Positions 23,140-34,276 of a DNA stretch of 64,000 nt are shown one piece after another; the stretch's first letter is position 1; each line of letters opens with the position of its first letter. Both the position numbers and the translations under genes were made by a program. The notes beneath the pieces were generated by a model, which saw only the letters and a program-made list of their open reading frames with translations, ran no database searches and had not been told where the DNA came from. The DNA comes from Chamaecyparis obtusa (Eukaryota; Streptophyta; Pinopsida; Cupressales; Cupressaceae). The stretch spans positions 876,890 to 940,889 of the forward strand of contig BSBK01002055.1 in NCBI GenBank assembly GCA_027943335.1, in the 5' to 3' direction.

Positions 23140-24648
23140 CTCAAATCATGGAACATAATGAGCCACAAAAATTTGAACAAGCACACGAAAAAGAAGAGTG
23201 GATTGAAGCAATGAACAATGAAATAGACACAATTGAAAGAATGACACATGGGATTTGGTTCAATTACCTGGTGGTAAGGAAGTTACTGGTACAAGATGTG
23301 TGTACAAAAAATGTATAAATCTGATGGAAGCATTGATAAGTATAAAGCTAGATTGGTAGCTAAAGGGTACACTCAACATGAAGGTATTGATTATACTGAG
23401 ACATTTGCACTTGTAGCATGAATGGATACTATCAAATTGGTTTTGGCATTGGCAGTCCAACAGGGTTGGATAGTTTATCAAATGGATGTGAAGAGTGCTT
23501 TCTTGAATGGATATATTGATGAGGAAGTGTATGTTTCACAACCTAAAGGTTTTAAAATACCTTCTAAAGAACATTATGTTTACAAATTAAAGAAGGCCTT
23601 GTATGGGCTCAAACAGGCACCAAGAGAATGGTATTCAAGAATAGACTCATACTTACAACAAAAAGGTTTTTTACGAAGTCAATCAGATCCAAATATCTAT
23701 ATTAGAAGCTTAGCTAATGATATCTTTATCTTAGTTATCTATGTTGATGATCTTATCTACATAGGAAATAATCCAACTTTATTTGCAGAGTTTAGAAGAG
23801 CCATGGTTACTGAGTTTGAAATGATAGATATGGCACAAATGCACTACTTTCTTGGTATAGAAGTATGGAAAAATAAAGATGAAATATTTATGTCTCATAA
23901 AAAATATGCCTTAGATATCCTCCAAAAATTTGAGATGCAGAGTTGCAAACCAATTGCAATAGCTATTGAAGTTGGACTTAAATTGTCTACTTTAGATGTG
24001 TCAGATCTAGTGAATCCCACTTTATAAAGATAGTTGATTGGAAGCTTGATCTACTTAACTACTAGTCGTCCATATATCACATTTGCAGTGAGTTCGGTCT
24101 CTAGGTTCATGCCGGAGCCTAAGGAAACACACTGGAATGCAGCTAAAAGGATTCTCAGATATGTTAAAGGGACATTGAGCTATGGTCTCAAATTTCAGCA
24201 TTCAGAGGATAGCAGATTGGCTGGCTATACAGATTTAGATTGTGCAAGCTCTATTGATGATCGTAAGTCTACTTTTGGTTACACTTTTAGCCTTTGTTCT
24301 GTAGTGTTCTCTTGGATGTCCAAGAAACAACCTACAATATCTCTTTCTACAATAGAGGTAGAATACAAAACTGCAACATGAGCCGCTTGTCAAACTGTAT
24401 GGTTGAGATGACTACTAGAAGACTTACACCAAATTCAGAATGATCCTACCTTGTTGTATTGTGAGAACAAAAGTGCTATACAAATGACAAAGAATCCATT
24501 ATTTCATAGTAGAACCAAACACATTGAGATACAACATCACTATATCAGGGAATTGGTTCAACAAGGTTTGATCAAAATTGTGTACTACAATACAGAAGAT
24601 CAAATTGTAGATATCTTCAAAAAGGCTCTAGCTCGTGAAAGGGTCTAG
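23140..24648 (+). pseudogene. Copia D reverse transcriptase and RNase H
   Basis: RT coding starts near 23140 (QAHEKEEWIEAMNNEIDTIE), shows a frame change near 23290, and continues in the 201-codon frame with YQMDVKSAFLNG, YGLKQAPREWY and the catalytic box VIYVDDLIYIG (intact YVDD). RNase H follows from 24034 (GSLIYLTTSRPYITFAVSSV; GYTDLDCASSIDDRKS; LSTIEVEYKTAT) to LYCENKSAIQMTKNP and HYIRELVQ. In-frame stops near 23419, 24026, 24379 and 24408 look like R, Q, W and R codons changed by C-to-T events. The last codons lie just before the polypurine tract. Confidence 0.85.
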
Positions 24649-24699
24649 AAGCTCAAGGATCTACTTCATGTTCTTCCCAATAGTCATTATGGGGGAGAA

Positions 24700-24989
24700 T
24701 GACAACAATAATGCCCATTTGGGGCCCACCCGTACAGTCCTTATTGACTTCACAGTCTGATATTAAATAAATGGTTGTATGTAATTAATGTTGTAGTTGA
24801 TAGTTGTAGATATTTAATATTATAGTTGGAATATTGGTGAGTATGATTGAATTCTATAATGTCACCTCTCATTTGGTTTTCTATACAATGGATGCCCTAC
24901 CTCTCATTTCTTCAAGGAAATTTGGGGATTTCTCTTATATGCTCATTTTGTGATCAACAAATCACTGTTTCTTGATTTAGTTGCCTTCA
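24700..24989 (+). repeat. 3' LTR of copia D
   Basis: The 290-bp LTR begins TGACAACAATAATGCCC immediately after the purine tract ATGGGGGAGAA and ends TTGCCTTCA. It has the same length as the 5' LTR and matches it throughout with about 30 substitutions. Confidence 0.92.
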
Positions 24990-24994
24990 ATTAT

Positions 24995-25333
24995 CATCAA
25001 CAAAACAACAATACATTGCAATAACATTAGCAACAGGTCAAGCACTTTGGTTAAGGAAAATACTTGCAAGAAAAAAATAAACTAAGAAATGTTTGCCATG
25101 GAAATAGTTCTATAAAAAAGAATCTAGTTCTTTATAATGAAACTAAATATATAGATATCTAACACCAAATTTCATTGTAAATCTAGTAAGGGATCGAAAA
25201 ATTGAAATACAATTTTGTAAAACTAATACCTAGCTAGCAGATATCTATATTGAACCAATTTCAAAAGAAATTTATATTAAAATTAAAGATGATATTTATT
25301 AGGCATCGGTACACTAAGAATTAAAGGGAAGAA
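24995..25333 (+). pseudogene. Copia B remnant, right part (RNase H end)
   Basis: This is the continuation of the element cut at 19621. YIAITLATGQALWLRKIL at about 25010-25065 is the RNase H segment expected after the break. Degraded downstream RNase H (NFIVNLVRDRKIEIQF) follows. At 25334, after the purine run AAAGGGAAGAA, the sequence TGATAGTGATAATGC resembles the start of the copia D LTR, so B and D belong to related lineages and the 3' LTR of B probably begins there. Confidence 0.7.
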
Positions 25334-26203
25334 TGATAGTGATAATGCTTAGCACTGACTTGTTCAAAACCACCTCGCTGGAAATCACTACCAACTCTTA
25401 GTCCATGCTTTCTAGATAGCCATTCCCTCACAATTTGGAATCTGTTTGCAAATTTGCAGTGCAATCCATGTTTCTTAACCATTCTATGCAACTATAAAAA
25501 CATGGGCTATAGTAATGTTGTATATCATCATTATCAAAATAGATATAAATCTTTACATAGCTCTGTATCTGTGGTTTTTTCACTATAATCTGCATTAAGA
25601 TTATTAATAGAATTGTTGTTTCCGCATCATAACATAGTTTATACTTGACCCTTTATCATAAACCTTATTATATTTATTAGAATGGATGTGTCCTCATTTG
25701 AAAATAATTGTCATTCATATAATTGGTCAGTAGAACTAGTGATTTTTTCCTTCAAAATTTTACAATAACAGTAAAGGGTGCAATGCAATAGTCTATTAGT
25801 AGTAACCAAAATTCTTGCCTGTTATCACAATTATTTACTCTTCAAAATAATACTTTCAAAAAAGTACATAAGATCTAAGTGAATTATAGAACTTGTAGCT
25901 TGAAATTGATATTTAGATAAATATATTTAAAATAGTTGTCAATGATATTGTTATTTACAATCATTCTTATTCTTTTATTCATAATATTTTAAGGATGTAT
26001 TTTCAAACAACAAACACATTTTACAATCACATAAAGAAAAAAGTGAAATAATCTTGATAATGAGAAATATATAAACACTAATCTTTTATCATTAAATTTT
26101 TTTAAAAAAATAAATAAATAATACATAATATTTAAATATTTATATAAAAAATAAATTAAATCTAATTTACAAACAAATGTATTTAAGATACTTATACTAT
26201 AAT
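25334..26203. other. Probable decayed copia B 3' LTR, then AT-rich R flank
   Basis: Apart from the LTR-like start at 25334, no clear structure is seen to about 26090. The last hundred bases (ACTTATACTATAATAA at 26188) belong to copy 2 of duplication R. No gene recognised. Confidence 0.4.
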
Positions 26204-26217
26204 AACATCTTATTTCA
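26204..26217 (+). repeat. 14-bp target-site duplication, left
   Basis: AACATCTTATTTCA is repeated exactly at 35721-35734, on either side of the 26218-35720 retroposon. The length is typical of LINE-type target-primed reverse transcription, not LTR (5 bp) or most TIR elements. Confidence 0.85.
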
Positions 26218-26584
26218 TTGGATTGCCTTTCTGGTCGCCAACAAGGAAGCTTACATCAGTTAGACCCATGTCGATACTTCCCATCAAGCAGAGTTGGATT
26301 CTTTGGATGGACACAATCTCCAAAGTACCCATGCAATAATTAAAGATAATTATTATTGCAAAGGGCTTGTTTGGAGGAGTTATTCCACTCATGTCGAGCT
26401 GGGGAGGAATTGCATGAGTAATAACAACGCGTCACCTCCACATGCTTTAAGGACCCCCTTCCTCAAATCTTGTAATAATTTCAAAAAGCCAACTTTTAGA
26501 AAGTCCACAGATAAGGCAGTTAGAAAGAAGGCAAGCAACAAATTTTAACAAAACTAGAGGAAAACCAAAGCCTAGACGAAAGCC

Positions 26585-27133
26585 ATGGATGGGGAAAGGC
26601 TAAGAAGGGATCCAAATAGCAATAGTGAGAAATGGAAGAAGCATACAAAAGTCTGGAATGCCTTATATAAAGGGGATATCACAACTTTTATTGAAAGACG
26701 CCATGGTTGCAGGAAGGAAATCACAAATATCTTTGTTAATACCTGGAATGAAGGAATGGTGGAGATTGAGGGAAAGTCTCTTACTGTCATAGAGGAGGTT
26801 ATATCGATGGTCACCGGCATTCCCATCGTCAAACAAAAATTCTACAAAGATCGTAAAATATTAGATATTGTTGTCAAAAAGTTTGCAAGAGACGACAAGG
26901 AGACGAAAGCCATAGTTAAGTCAGGCACCTACTACCTTCTTGGGAGCTTGAAGATGCTTTGCAAGTATGTTCCGAAGGCCCTCATCTCATATGTCACCCT
27001 AGACAACAAGTTTGACAGAATTTGCACCTATAATTTCATCTTGATGAATCATTTTAGGCATGGTATCAAGATATCCATTCCTTTTTATCTCTACTCTTCT
27101 ATAAACGAGAATATCAATGGTTTTAGAGATAAG
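26585..27133 (+). pseudogene. Plant-mobile-domain-like ORF, copy 3, first part
   Basis: The ORF begins MDGERLRRDPNSNSEKWKKH and contains MVEIEGKSLTVIEEVISMVT followed by GIPIVKQKFYKDRK, VKSGTYYLLGSLKMLCKYVP and YNFILMNHFRHGIKISIPFY. After 183 codons it is cut at Lys (27133) by copia C. The frame resumes exactly at 34277. An in-frame basic region upstream (26294-26545, with FKKPTFRKSTDKAVRKK) ends in three stops and may be a lost N-terminus. Lengths and motif order match copy 2 on the minus strand. No catalytic motif known to me is present; a structural or nucleic-acid-binding role is possible but unproven. Confidence 0.65.
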
Positions 27134-28439
27134 TGTTGGAGATTTTCCAGCAGGCCAGTACTGACTGTATGTTTGTCGTTAATGACAACATATGGAAAGT
27201 AACATGCGTGGAAGTCTTATGTAGTAAGCTTTTAGTATATGTAGCATGGACGTGATATCATCATGATATCATGGGCTCAGAGGTTAACTGTTAGTAAAGA
27301 TAGTTATATAGCAGCTAGTGTCAACAGTGTTCCAGATAGAGTAACAGATAGTGTTCTGTGTATGGTTGTCTATATACTTATCATGGAGCCTTGCGCGCTT
27401 GGATATATGTTAAGACATGTTATTGATGTTTTAGTTATGGACACATAGTTTGGTGATAAACGCAAGTGAAGTTATGCAGTCACTATTTGCAAGTAGCAGT
27501 TTCCTGTATTTGTTCAAAATAGCTGACAAAGATTTTATTGGTTCCTGAGTTGTGCCTATCTTGAGGGTATGTGCCCATGTAGTTAAGCTTGGAGAACTAT
27601 TATTAATGTTCTTTTAAGAGTGCATGAGTTCATTCAGCTTACAGAGAAAGTTCCAGTTGTTTTTGTAGAACCGACAGTGTGTAGCGTGCATCTACATTTA
27701 TTTTATTAGATAGGTCCCAGAATGAGTTGCATGCATAATAGAGTTGACAGAATGTTTATTTGAGTTTTTTATAGTTTCTCTAATATGGTTTCAAGATGGT
27801 TCTAATAGGCCGACTTGATTATATCATTTGGAGGAAAGATATTTATAGGCAGTCATTTCTGATTGCTTGAGTGTGGTTCATTGTTGATTAAGCAGAGCAG
27901 AGTAGAGTGTGCAAAGTGTTGAGCCATCAGAAGAAGGTCTATGTGACCAAGTAAAGTACTTGTGCTATTCATTGGAACTAATCCAGACAACAGGTCAAAG
28001 TGTAGTTCACCAAGATCTAGATATAGCGTGTATCCCGTTATTCAAAAGGTTGTAGCCTTCGCCCATTTGAGTAGTGAGCTCTCAGACAATGTGTCCTCTC
28101 CCCTAATAGGGAAAATTGTAAAATAATCTTAACAAGGTTGACCCTTGACCAGGTCTATTGTACTTAATATATTGTAAAGCTACTCCTAACAGTGTAAAGG
28201 ATCTTCTAACAAGGATCATTATACACTAGTACAAAATATTAGTGGGTATCAAGTCCCATCGGGGTTTTTACCTATTTGGGTTTCCCTGTAACCAAAATAT
28301 TGGTGTTGTGTTCAAGAGTTCTTTCATTGTGTTTATGTTTTATGTTTAACTATACTTAATTGGATAAAGAATTGAAACTTGTAGATAACTGATTCACCCA
28401 CCCCCCCTTCTCAGTTATATCTTGGGACCATTCCTAACA
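27134..28439 (+). repeat. 5' LTR of copia C
   Basis: The LTR starts TGTTGGAGATTTTCC and ends ATTCCTAACA. At 1306 bp it is long for copia. It matches 32965-34271 along its whole length. Confidence 0.92.
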
Positions 28440-28441
28440 AT

Positions 28442-28453
28442 TGGTATCAAAGC
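28442..28453 (+). promoter_or_regulatory. Primer-binding site of copia C
   Basis: TGGTATCAAAGC lies two bases after the 5' LTR; it is the common plant copia PBS complementary to initiator Met tRNA with one changed base. Confidence 0.8.
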
Positions 28454-28496
28454 CAAGTGACTCAAAGAGAAAGTTTAACAGCTTGAGGTTGATCAG

Positions 28497-30725
28497 ATGG
28501 CATACTTCAGGAAAGAAAATCCTATGTTCGATGGAGAGAATTATCTTGATTGGAAGAACAAGATGGTGACTCATTTGTAGTGCGTTGCTTTTGAAGTTTT
28601 TAATGTAACTATCAAAGAAGCCAAGATTCCTACCTTAGAAGACCTTGCAAAAGATTAAGCTACTGACACACAAAAAGAATTGTTTCATCAAAATCCTATT
28701 GCTAAAGAAGCCCTTATCAGCACCCTATCTGATGGTGAATTTTCAGAAGCAAAAAAGATAGATACAACCCATAAAATTTGGAAGCACCTTGAAGACATAT
28801 TTGAAGAAGACAAACAAGAAAACGATGCATGCAGAAAGACATGGAAGAAAAGATACAATGCATTAGAGATGCTTCTTGAAGAAAATATCAGAGCTTACAA
28901 TCAGAGGATTAATGAAGCAGTTGTTGGAATCAGGAACAATGGTGGAGAGATTTATGAGGAGGACATTATGGACAAGTAGATGACTACTCTTACTCTAGAA
29001 TATGCAAGAAAAATTGACATCCTTGATGAGACCATGTAGCTTACATCAAATTTCAAGAGAGAGACATTGATCAGCAAGATCTCAACTTTTGAGATTTCAA
29101 GATTGGAGATAGAACCAAAGAGTGAGACAACTTTCAAAGCAACAGTTCATGGTAAGAAATCTACAAACACTTGTGGTAATTTTGATGATGATGATGATGA
29201 TGAAGAGAGAACATTAGATGATTTTATTGCTATGATTTCCAAAAGAGAAAAGAAAGGAAAAGGAAAATATGAAGGTCAATTACCATTTAAGTGCTTTTCA
29301 TGTAATAAGATCGGCCACTTTTCATCTAAGTGTCCCACTAGAGCTAACAAATTCAAAAAGGATTATAAGCCTAAGTATTCTAAGGAATGCTACTATGCTA
29401 GAGATGGAGTTTCAGATGAAGAATCTGGTGAAGAAGAAATTAGATTCATTTCTATTGTAGACAAAATGAATAACAAGACAATTCATGTAGACAAGAAAGA
29501 GAATCAAGAACTAGCATTAATTTCACAAGCTGACATAAGGATAGACTGGATTATAGTCAGTGGTTGTTCACATCACATGACCAGTAATAAAGGTAGGTTT
29601 GTTCCTTTGGACAAATACAATGGTGGTATGGTTAGATTTGGAGACAACACTCCTAAACCTATAGTTGGTAGAGGAGCCATCACTTTGGATGGAAAGAATA
29701 GTATTGATGATGTTCTTTATGTTGATGGTTTGAAACATAACCTTCTCAGTGTTGGACAATTACTTGGAAAAGGCTATCAATTGGAGTTCAAAGATGACAA
29801 ATGCATCATTAACAACAAAGATGGTGTTATAATTGCATCAGGCACAAAGACAAGAGGTAATGTTTTTCAACTCAATTCAGAAGCAAGTTGTATTGTTGCT
29901 AAAGTTGATGACAGTTGGTTATGGCATAAAAGACTATGTCATATCAATTTTGATAACATAGTAAAGATAAGTAATGTTAAGGAAGTAAGAGATCTACCTA
30001 GCATAGCAAAGCCAGTTGATAGTATATGCAGGGAATGTGTGATGGGGAAGCATGTGAGAAATTCATTCAGGAGCAAGCAGAATTCGGTAGAGAACAAGTT
30101 GGATCTAATTCATACAGACCTATGTGGTCCAACTCAAATAAGATCATACTATGGTGATAGGTATTTCATTTTTTTTGTTGATGATAATACTAGGATGATG
30201 TGGGTTGCGTTCTTAAAAGATAAGTTAGAAGCTTTTGAGAAGTTCAAAATATTCAAAGCTAAGGTTGAGAATGAATATGGACTAAAGATAAAATGTCTAA
30301 GATTAGATAGAGGAGGAGAATTCACTTCTGACAGATTCTACGAGTACTACAAAGAACATGGCATAAAAAGATAGTTAAGTGCACCTAGAACCCCTCAGTA
30401 GAATGGAATTGTAGAAAGAAGGAATAGGATCATTCTTGATATAGCATGCACCGTTATGATAGAAGGAAAATTTGCACACCTATTGGAGAGATGCGGTCAA
30501 TACAGTAGCCTATACCATCAATAGAATTCAATTAAGGTTTTGCACTGACAAAACACCTTATGAGCTATGGTTTGGTAATGTTCCCACAGTAAAATACTTT
30601 AGAATCATTGGAAACAAGTGGTACATCAAGAGGGATGAAGCAGTAGGCAAGTTTGATGCAAGAAGTGATGAAAGTATTTTTCTTGGTTACTCTACTAAAA
30701 GTAAAGCCTATAGATGTTTCAATTT
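28497..30725 (+). pseudogene. Copia C gag, protease and integrase
   Basis: Gag starts at 28497 (MAYFRKENPMFDGENYLDWK), passes stops near 28578, 28657, 28977 and 29037, and continues in the 435-codon frame from 29067. A run of Asp (29185-29205) precedes an intact zinc knuckle CFSCNKIGHFSSKC (about 29292). The protease reads IIVSGCSHHMTS at about 29553: the catalytic Asp is Val. Pre-integrase (LWHKRLCHINFDNIVKI, CRECVMGKHVRNSF) and the integrase core (LIHTDLCGPTQ, FVDDNTRM, RLDRGGEFTSD) follow, with stops near 30372 and 30399 before the Glu region (NGIVERRNR). 30472-30729 is the C-terminal integrase part. Confidence 0.88.
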
Positions 30726-30729
30726 ATGA

Positions 30730-32610
30730 TTGAAGAAGATCATTGAAAGTGCTCATGTAAAGATTGATGAAAATTTTATGATTCAAGAAAGATATCATGA
30801 TTACTCACCCATGATTGAAGAAGAACCTAGACCCTCCACTAGTGAGATAGTTATTGAAGAAATGTTTGACAGTATTGACATGTTATTCAATGACACTGAG
30901 ACAAGTGAAGAAAATACTCCTAAGGCTGATGAATCGACATCACCTAAAGTTCCAAAGTTTACATCAAGAAATCATTCCAAGGTAGACATCATTGGAGATC
31001 AGAGCGGCAAAGTCTTAACAAGATCACAAGCAAAGAACTCAGCTAGCAGTGAAGTAGTATGTTTACTATCTCAGATTGAACCTTTAAGTGTTGAAGATGC
31101 TTGTAATGATTTAGATTGACATGATGCTATGAAAGAAGAACTTGATTAGATTATTAAGAATGACACTTGGGAACTGGTCCCAAGACCTAGTGATAAGAAT
31201 GTGATTTGAACAAAGTGGATATTTAGAAACAAGATGAGTGAAGATGGTACAGTAGTAAGAAATAATGCAAGATTAGTATGTAAGGGTTATGCGCAAAGAG
31301 AAGGCATTGATTATTCAGACACATTTGCACTTGTGAGCAGATTAGAAGCTATTAAGTTGTTTCTAGCCTATGCTATGGTTAAAAACTTCAAAGTTTATTA
31401 GATGGATGTCAAGTCAGCATTCTTGGATGGAGATTTGAAAGAAGTATACATTGAGTAGCCTAAAGGATTCACCTTATCAAACAGACCTGATATGGTATGT
31501 AGATTGGAGAAAGCCCTCTATGGACTTAAGCAAGCCCCTAGAGCATGGTATGAGAGACTAGATGGATACTTAACAAAGATTGGATTCAAGAAATGAGTAG
31601 TAGATTTTAATCTATTCATTAGAGAGACATCTGAAGGTTTACTACTTGTAGCTATATTTGTTGATGACATTATCTTTGGAGGTAATAACAAACTCAGTGC
31701 TGAATTTGACAAAGAAATGCAGAATGAGTTTGAGATGAGTATGATTGGTCCTATCAAATACATTTTGGGACTAAATGTGCAACATATAGAAAAAGGGATT
31801 TTCATTAATCAATCAAAGTATGTGAAAGAGATGCTGAAGAAATTCAAGATGGATGATTGCAAGCCAATAGGAACCCCTATGATCACTGGATGCAAACTTA
31901 CAAAAGAAGATGACTCACCAACAGTAGATACAACATTGTATAAGTCTATGATTGGTAAACTCATATATCTTACTCAGACTAGACTTGATATTTCCAATGC
32001 AGTTGGTATAGTTGGAAGATTTGTAGTAGAGCCTAAACAAAGTCACTTCATGGCAGTAAAGAGAATATTCAGATACTTGTAGGGCACTATAGATTATGGT
32101 CTATGGTATCCTAATTCAAAAAATGTTGAGCTTCATGTGTACACTAATGCAGATTGGGCATGATGTGTTGATGACAAAAAGAGTACTCCAGGTGGAGAAA
32201 TGATTTGTGGTGATAGACTTGTCACTTGGACAAGCAAGAAACAAAATTATATTTCTCAGTCAATAGTAGAAGCAGAGTATGTTGCAGCAGCCTTGAATTG
32301 TTCTACAATTGTTTGGATCAAGCAGATGATAAATGATTTTGGAATTCAGATTGATTATCCTATTGTTATTCACTGTGATAACACTAGCACTATCAATATG
32401 TCAAAAAACCCTATGACGCATGCAAAAACAAAGCATATTGAGATCAAGTATCACTTCCTAAGAGAGAAAGTGGCAGAGAAAGAAGTCAAGTTGGACTATG
32501 TGAGTACTAAAGATCAGTTGGCAGATATATTCACAAAGCCCTTGCCTAAGGATACTTTTAAGTATCTCAGAGAGAAGTTGGGAGTCATTCCATTCCCCGA
32601 TTCTGCTTAG
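30730..32610 (+). pseudogene. Copia C reverse transcriptase and RNase H
   Basis: After an acidic linker (30730-31117) the RT begins near 31118 (AMKEELD, NDTWELVPRP, KWIFRNKMSEDGTVVRNNAR), with KAFLYGLKQ-type motif YGLKQAPRAWYERL and catalytic box IFVDDIIFGG (FVDD, a common copia variant). The tail from 31717 gives NEFEMSMIGPIKYILGLNVQ and LIYLTQTRLDISNAVGIVGR. RNase H from 32090 to 32610 includes KKQNYISQSIVEAEYVAAAL and HCDNTSTINMSKNP, ending DTFKYLREKLGV. Stops at former Gln, Trp and Gly codons interrupt it (for example near 31147, 31207, 31399, 31456, 32080 and 32161). Confidence 0.88.
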
Positions 32611-32964
32611 AAATAGAAGGAAAGACATCAATCCTCAGGAACTAGTGGAAGGTTGACTACTCTACCTCAGGAGTAGTACTGGTGCTTAAAATGAGTGACG
32701 CCCTTTTCCATTGATGTCAAAGGGGGAGTATATATAGAGTCATGAAAAACATAAGTAAAAATAGGAGTAATATACTAAGGGGGAGCAACATTCAGTTATG
32801 ACAACAGTACAATTGAGGAAATGAAGAATATTAGAAAATATTATAGCAGATGGAGGATTCATCTTTGGGGAAGTTTTGATGGAGAATGTTATAATAGAAT
32901 TATTCATTTGGGTTGCTAATGATTTTTCATTCCACATGGTGCCATCAATGCCAAAGGGGGTGAT
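32611..32964 (+). other. Copia C 3' untranslated spacer and polypurine tract
   Basis: Non-coding spacer between the RNase H stop and the 3' LTR. It contains three purine-rich GGGGGAG/GGGGGTG runs (near 32713, 32770 and 32955); the last, directly at the LTR edge, is the working polypurine tract. Confidence 0.75.
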
Positions 32965-34271
32965 TGTTAGAGATTTGTTCACAGGCTAGTACTGACTGTA
33001 TGTTTGTCATTAATGACAACATATGGAAAGTAGCATGTGTGGAAGTCTTATGCAGTAAACTTTTAGTATATGTAGCATGGACATGATATCAGCATGATAT
33101 CATGGGCATAGAGGTTAACTGTCAGTACAGATAGTTATATAGCAGCTGGTGTCAGTAGTGTTCTTGACAGAGTAATAGACAGTGTTATGTGTATGGTTGT
33201 CCGTATAGTTATCATGGAGCCTTATGCGCTTGGATATATGTTGAAGACATGTTATTGATGTTTCAGTTATGGATGCATAGTCTGGTGATGAACGCAAGTG
33301 AAGTTATGCAGTCGCTATTCGCCAGTAGTAGTTTCATGTGTTTATTTAGAAGAGCTGACAAAAATTTTATTGGTTCTTGAGTTGAGCCTATTTTGAGGTT
33401 ATGCGCCCTTGGAGTTAAGCTTGAAGAAGTATTATTAATGTTTGGTTAAGAGCGCATGAGTTAATTCATCTTATAGAGAAAGTTCCTATTGTTTTGGTAG
33501 AGTCAACAGTGTGTAGCGTGCCTCTACATTTATTTTATTAGATAGGTCCCAGAATGAGTTGCGTGCATAATAGAGCTGACATAATGTTTATTTGAGTTTG
33601 TTATAGTTTCTCTAATATGGTTTCAAGATGGTTCTAACAGGCCAACTTGATTATATCATTTGGAGGAAAGATATTTATAGGCAGTCATTTGTGATTGCTT
33701 GAGTGTGGTTCATGGTTGATTAAGTAGAGTAGAATAGAGTGTGCGAAGTGTTGAGCCATCAGAAGAAGGTCTATGTGACCAAGTAAAGTACTTGTGCTAT
33801 TTATTGGAACTGATCCAGACAGTAGGTCAATGTGCAGTTCACCAAGATCCAGCTATAGTGTGTATCTGTTATTCAGAAGGTTGTAGCCTTTGCCCATTTA
33901 GGCAGTGAGCTCTCAAATAGTGCGTCCTCTCCTCTAACAAGGACAATTGTAAAAGACTCCTAACAAGGTTTGACCCTTGACCGGGTCTACTGTACTTAAT
34001 ATATTGTAAAGCTACTCCTAACAGGGTAAATGATCTTCTAACAAGGATCATTATACACTAGTATAGTATATTAGTGGGTATCAAGTCCTACTGGGGTTTT
34101 TACCTATTTGGGTTTCCCCGTAACCAAAATATTGGTGTTGTGTTCAAGTGTTCTTTCATTGTGTTTATGCTTTATGTTTAAGTATACTTAATTGGATAAA
34201 GAATTGAAACTTGTAGATAACTGATTCACTCCCCCCCTCCTCTCAGTTATCTCTTGGGACTATTCCTAACA
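32965..34271 (+). repeat. 3' LTR of copia C
   Basis: The 1307-bp LTR starts TGTTAGAGATTTGTTC right after the polypurine tract and ends ATTCCTAACA. It is followed by the ATAAG target duplicate. Confidence 0.92.
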
Positions 34272-34276
34272 ATAAG

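Larger units (their letters stand above)
19622..24989 (+). mobile_element. Copia D: full-length Ty1/copia retrotransposon
   Basis: The element is 5368 bp long with 290-bp LTRs at both ends (19622-19911 and 24700-24989). It starts TGATAGCAATAATG, ends GTCTTCA / GCCTTCA, and is flanked by a 5-bp target-site duplication ATTAT (19617-19621 and 24990-24994). PBS TGGTATCAGAGA lies at 19914 and the polypurine tract ATGGGGGAGAA just before 24700. gag, protease, integrase, RT and RNase H follow in copia order. It is inserted in the RNase H region of copia B. LTRs differ at roughly a tenth of sites (eye count), so the insertion is old, and coding frames carry many stops. Confidence 0.93.
27134..34271 (+). 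mobile_element. Copia C: full-length Ty1/copia retrotransposon
   Basis: The element is 7138 bp with LTRs of 1306 bp (27134-28439) and 1307 bp (32965-34271). LTR ends TGTTGG/TGTTAG and CTAACA form the short inverted repeat. The TSD is ATAAG (27129-27133 and 34272-34276). PBS TGGTATCAAAGC lies at 28442 and a polypurine tract AAAGGGGGTGAT precedes 32965. Domain order gag, PR, INT, RT, RNase H defines Ty1/copia. The LTR pair differs at about 10% of sites in the first 300 bases (eye count). At least fourteen in-frame stops make it defective. Confidence 0.93.
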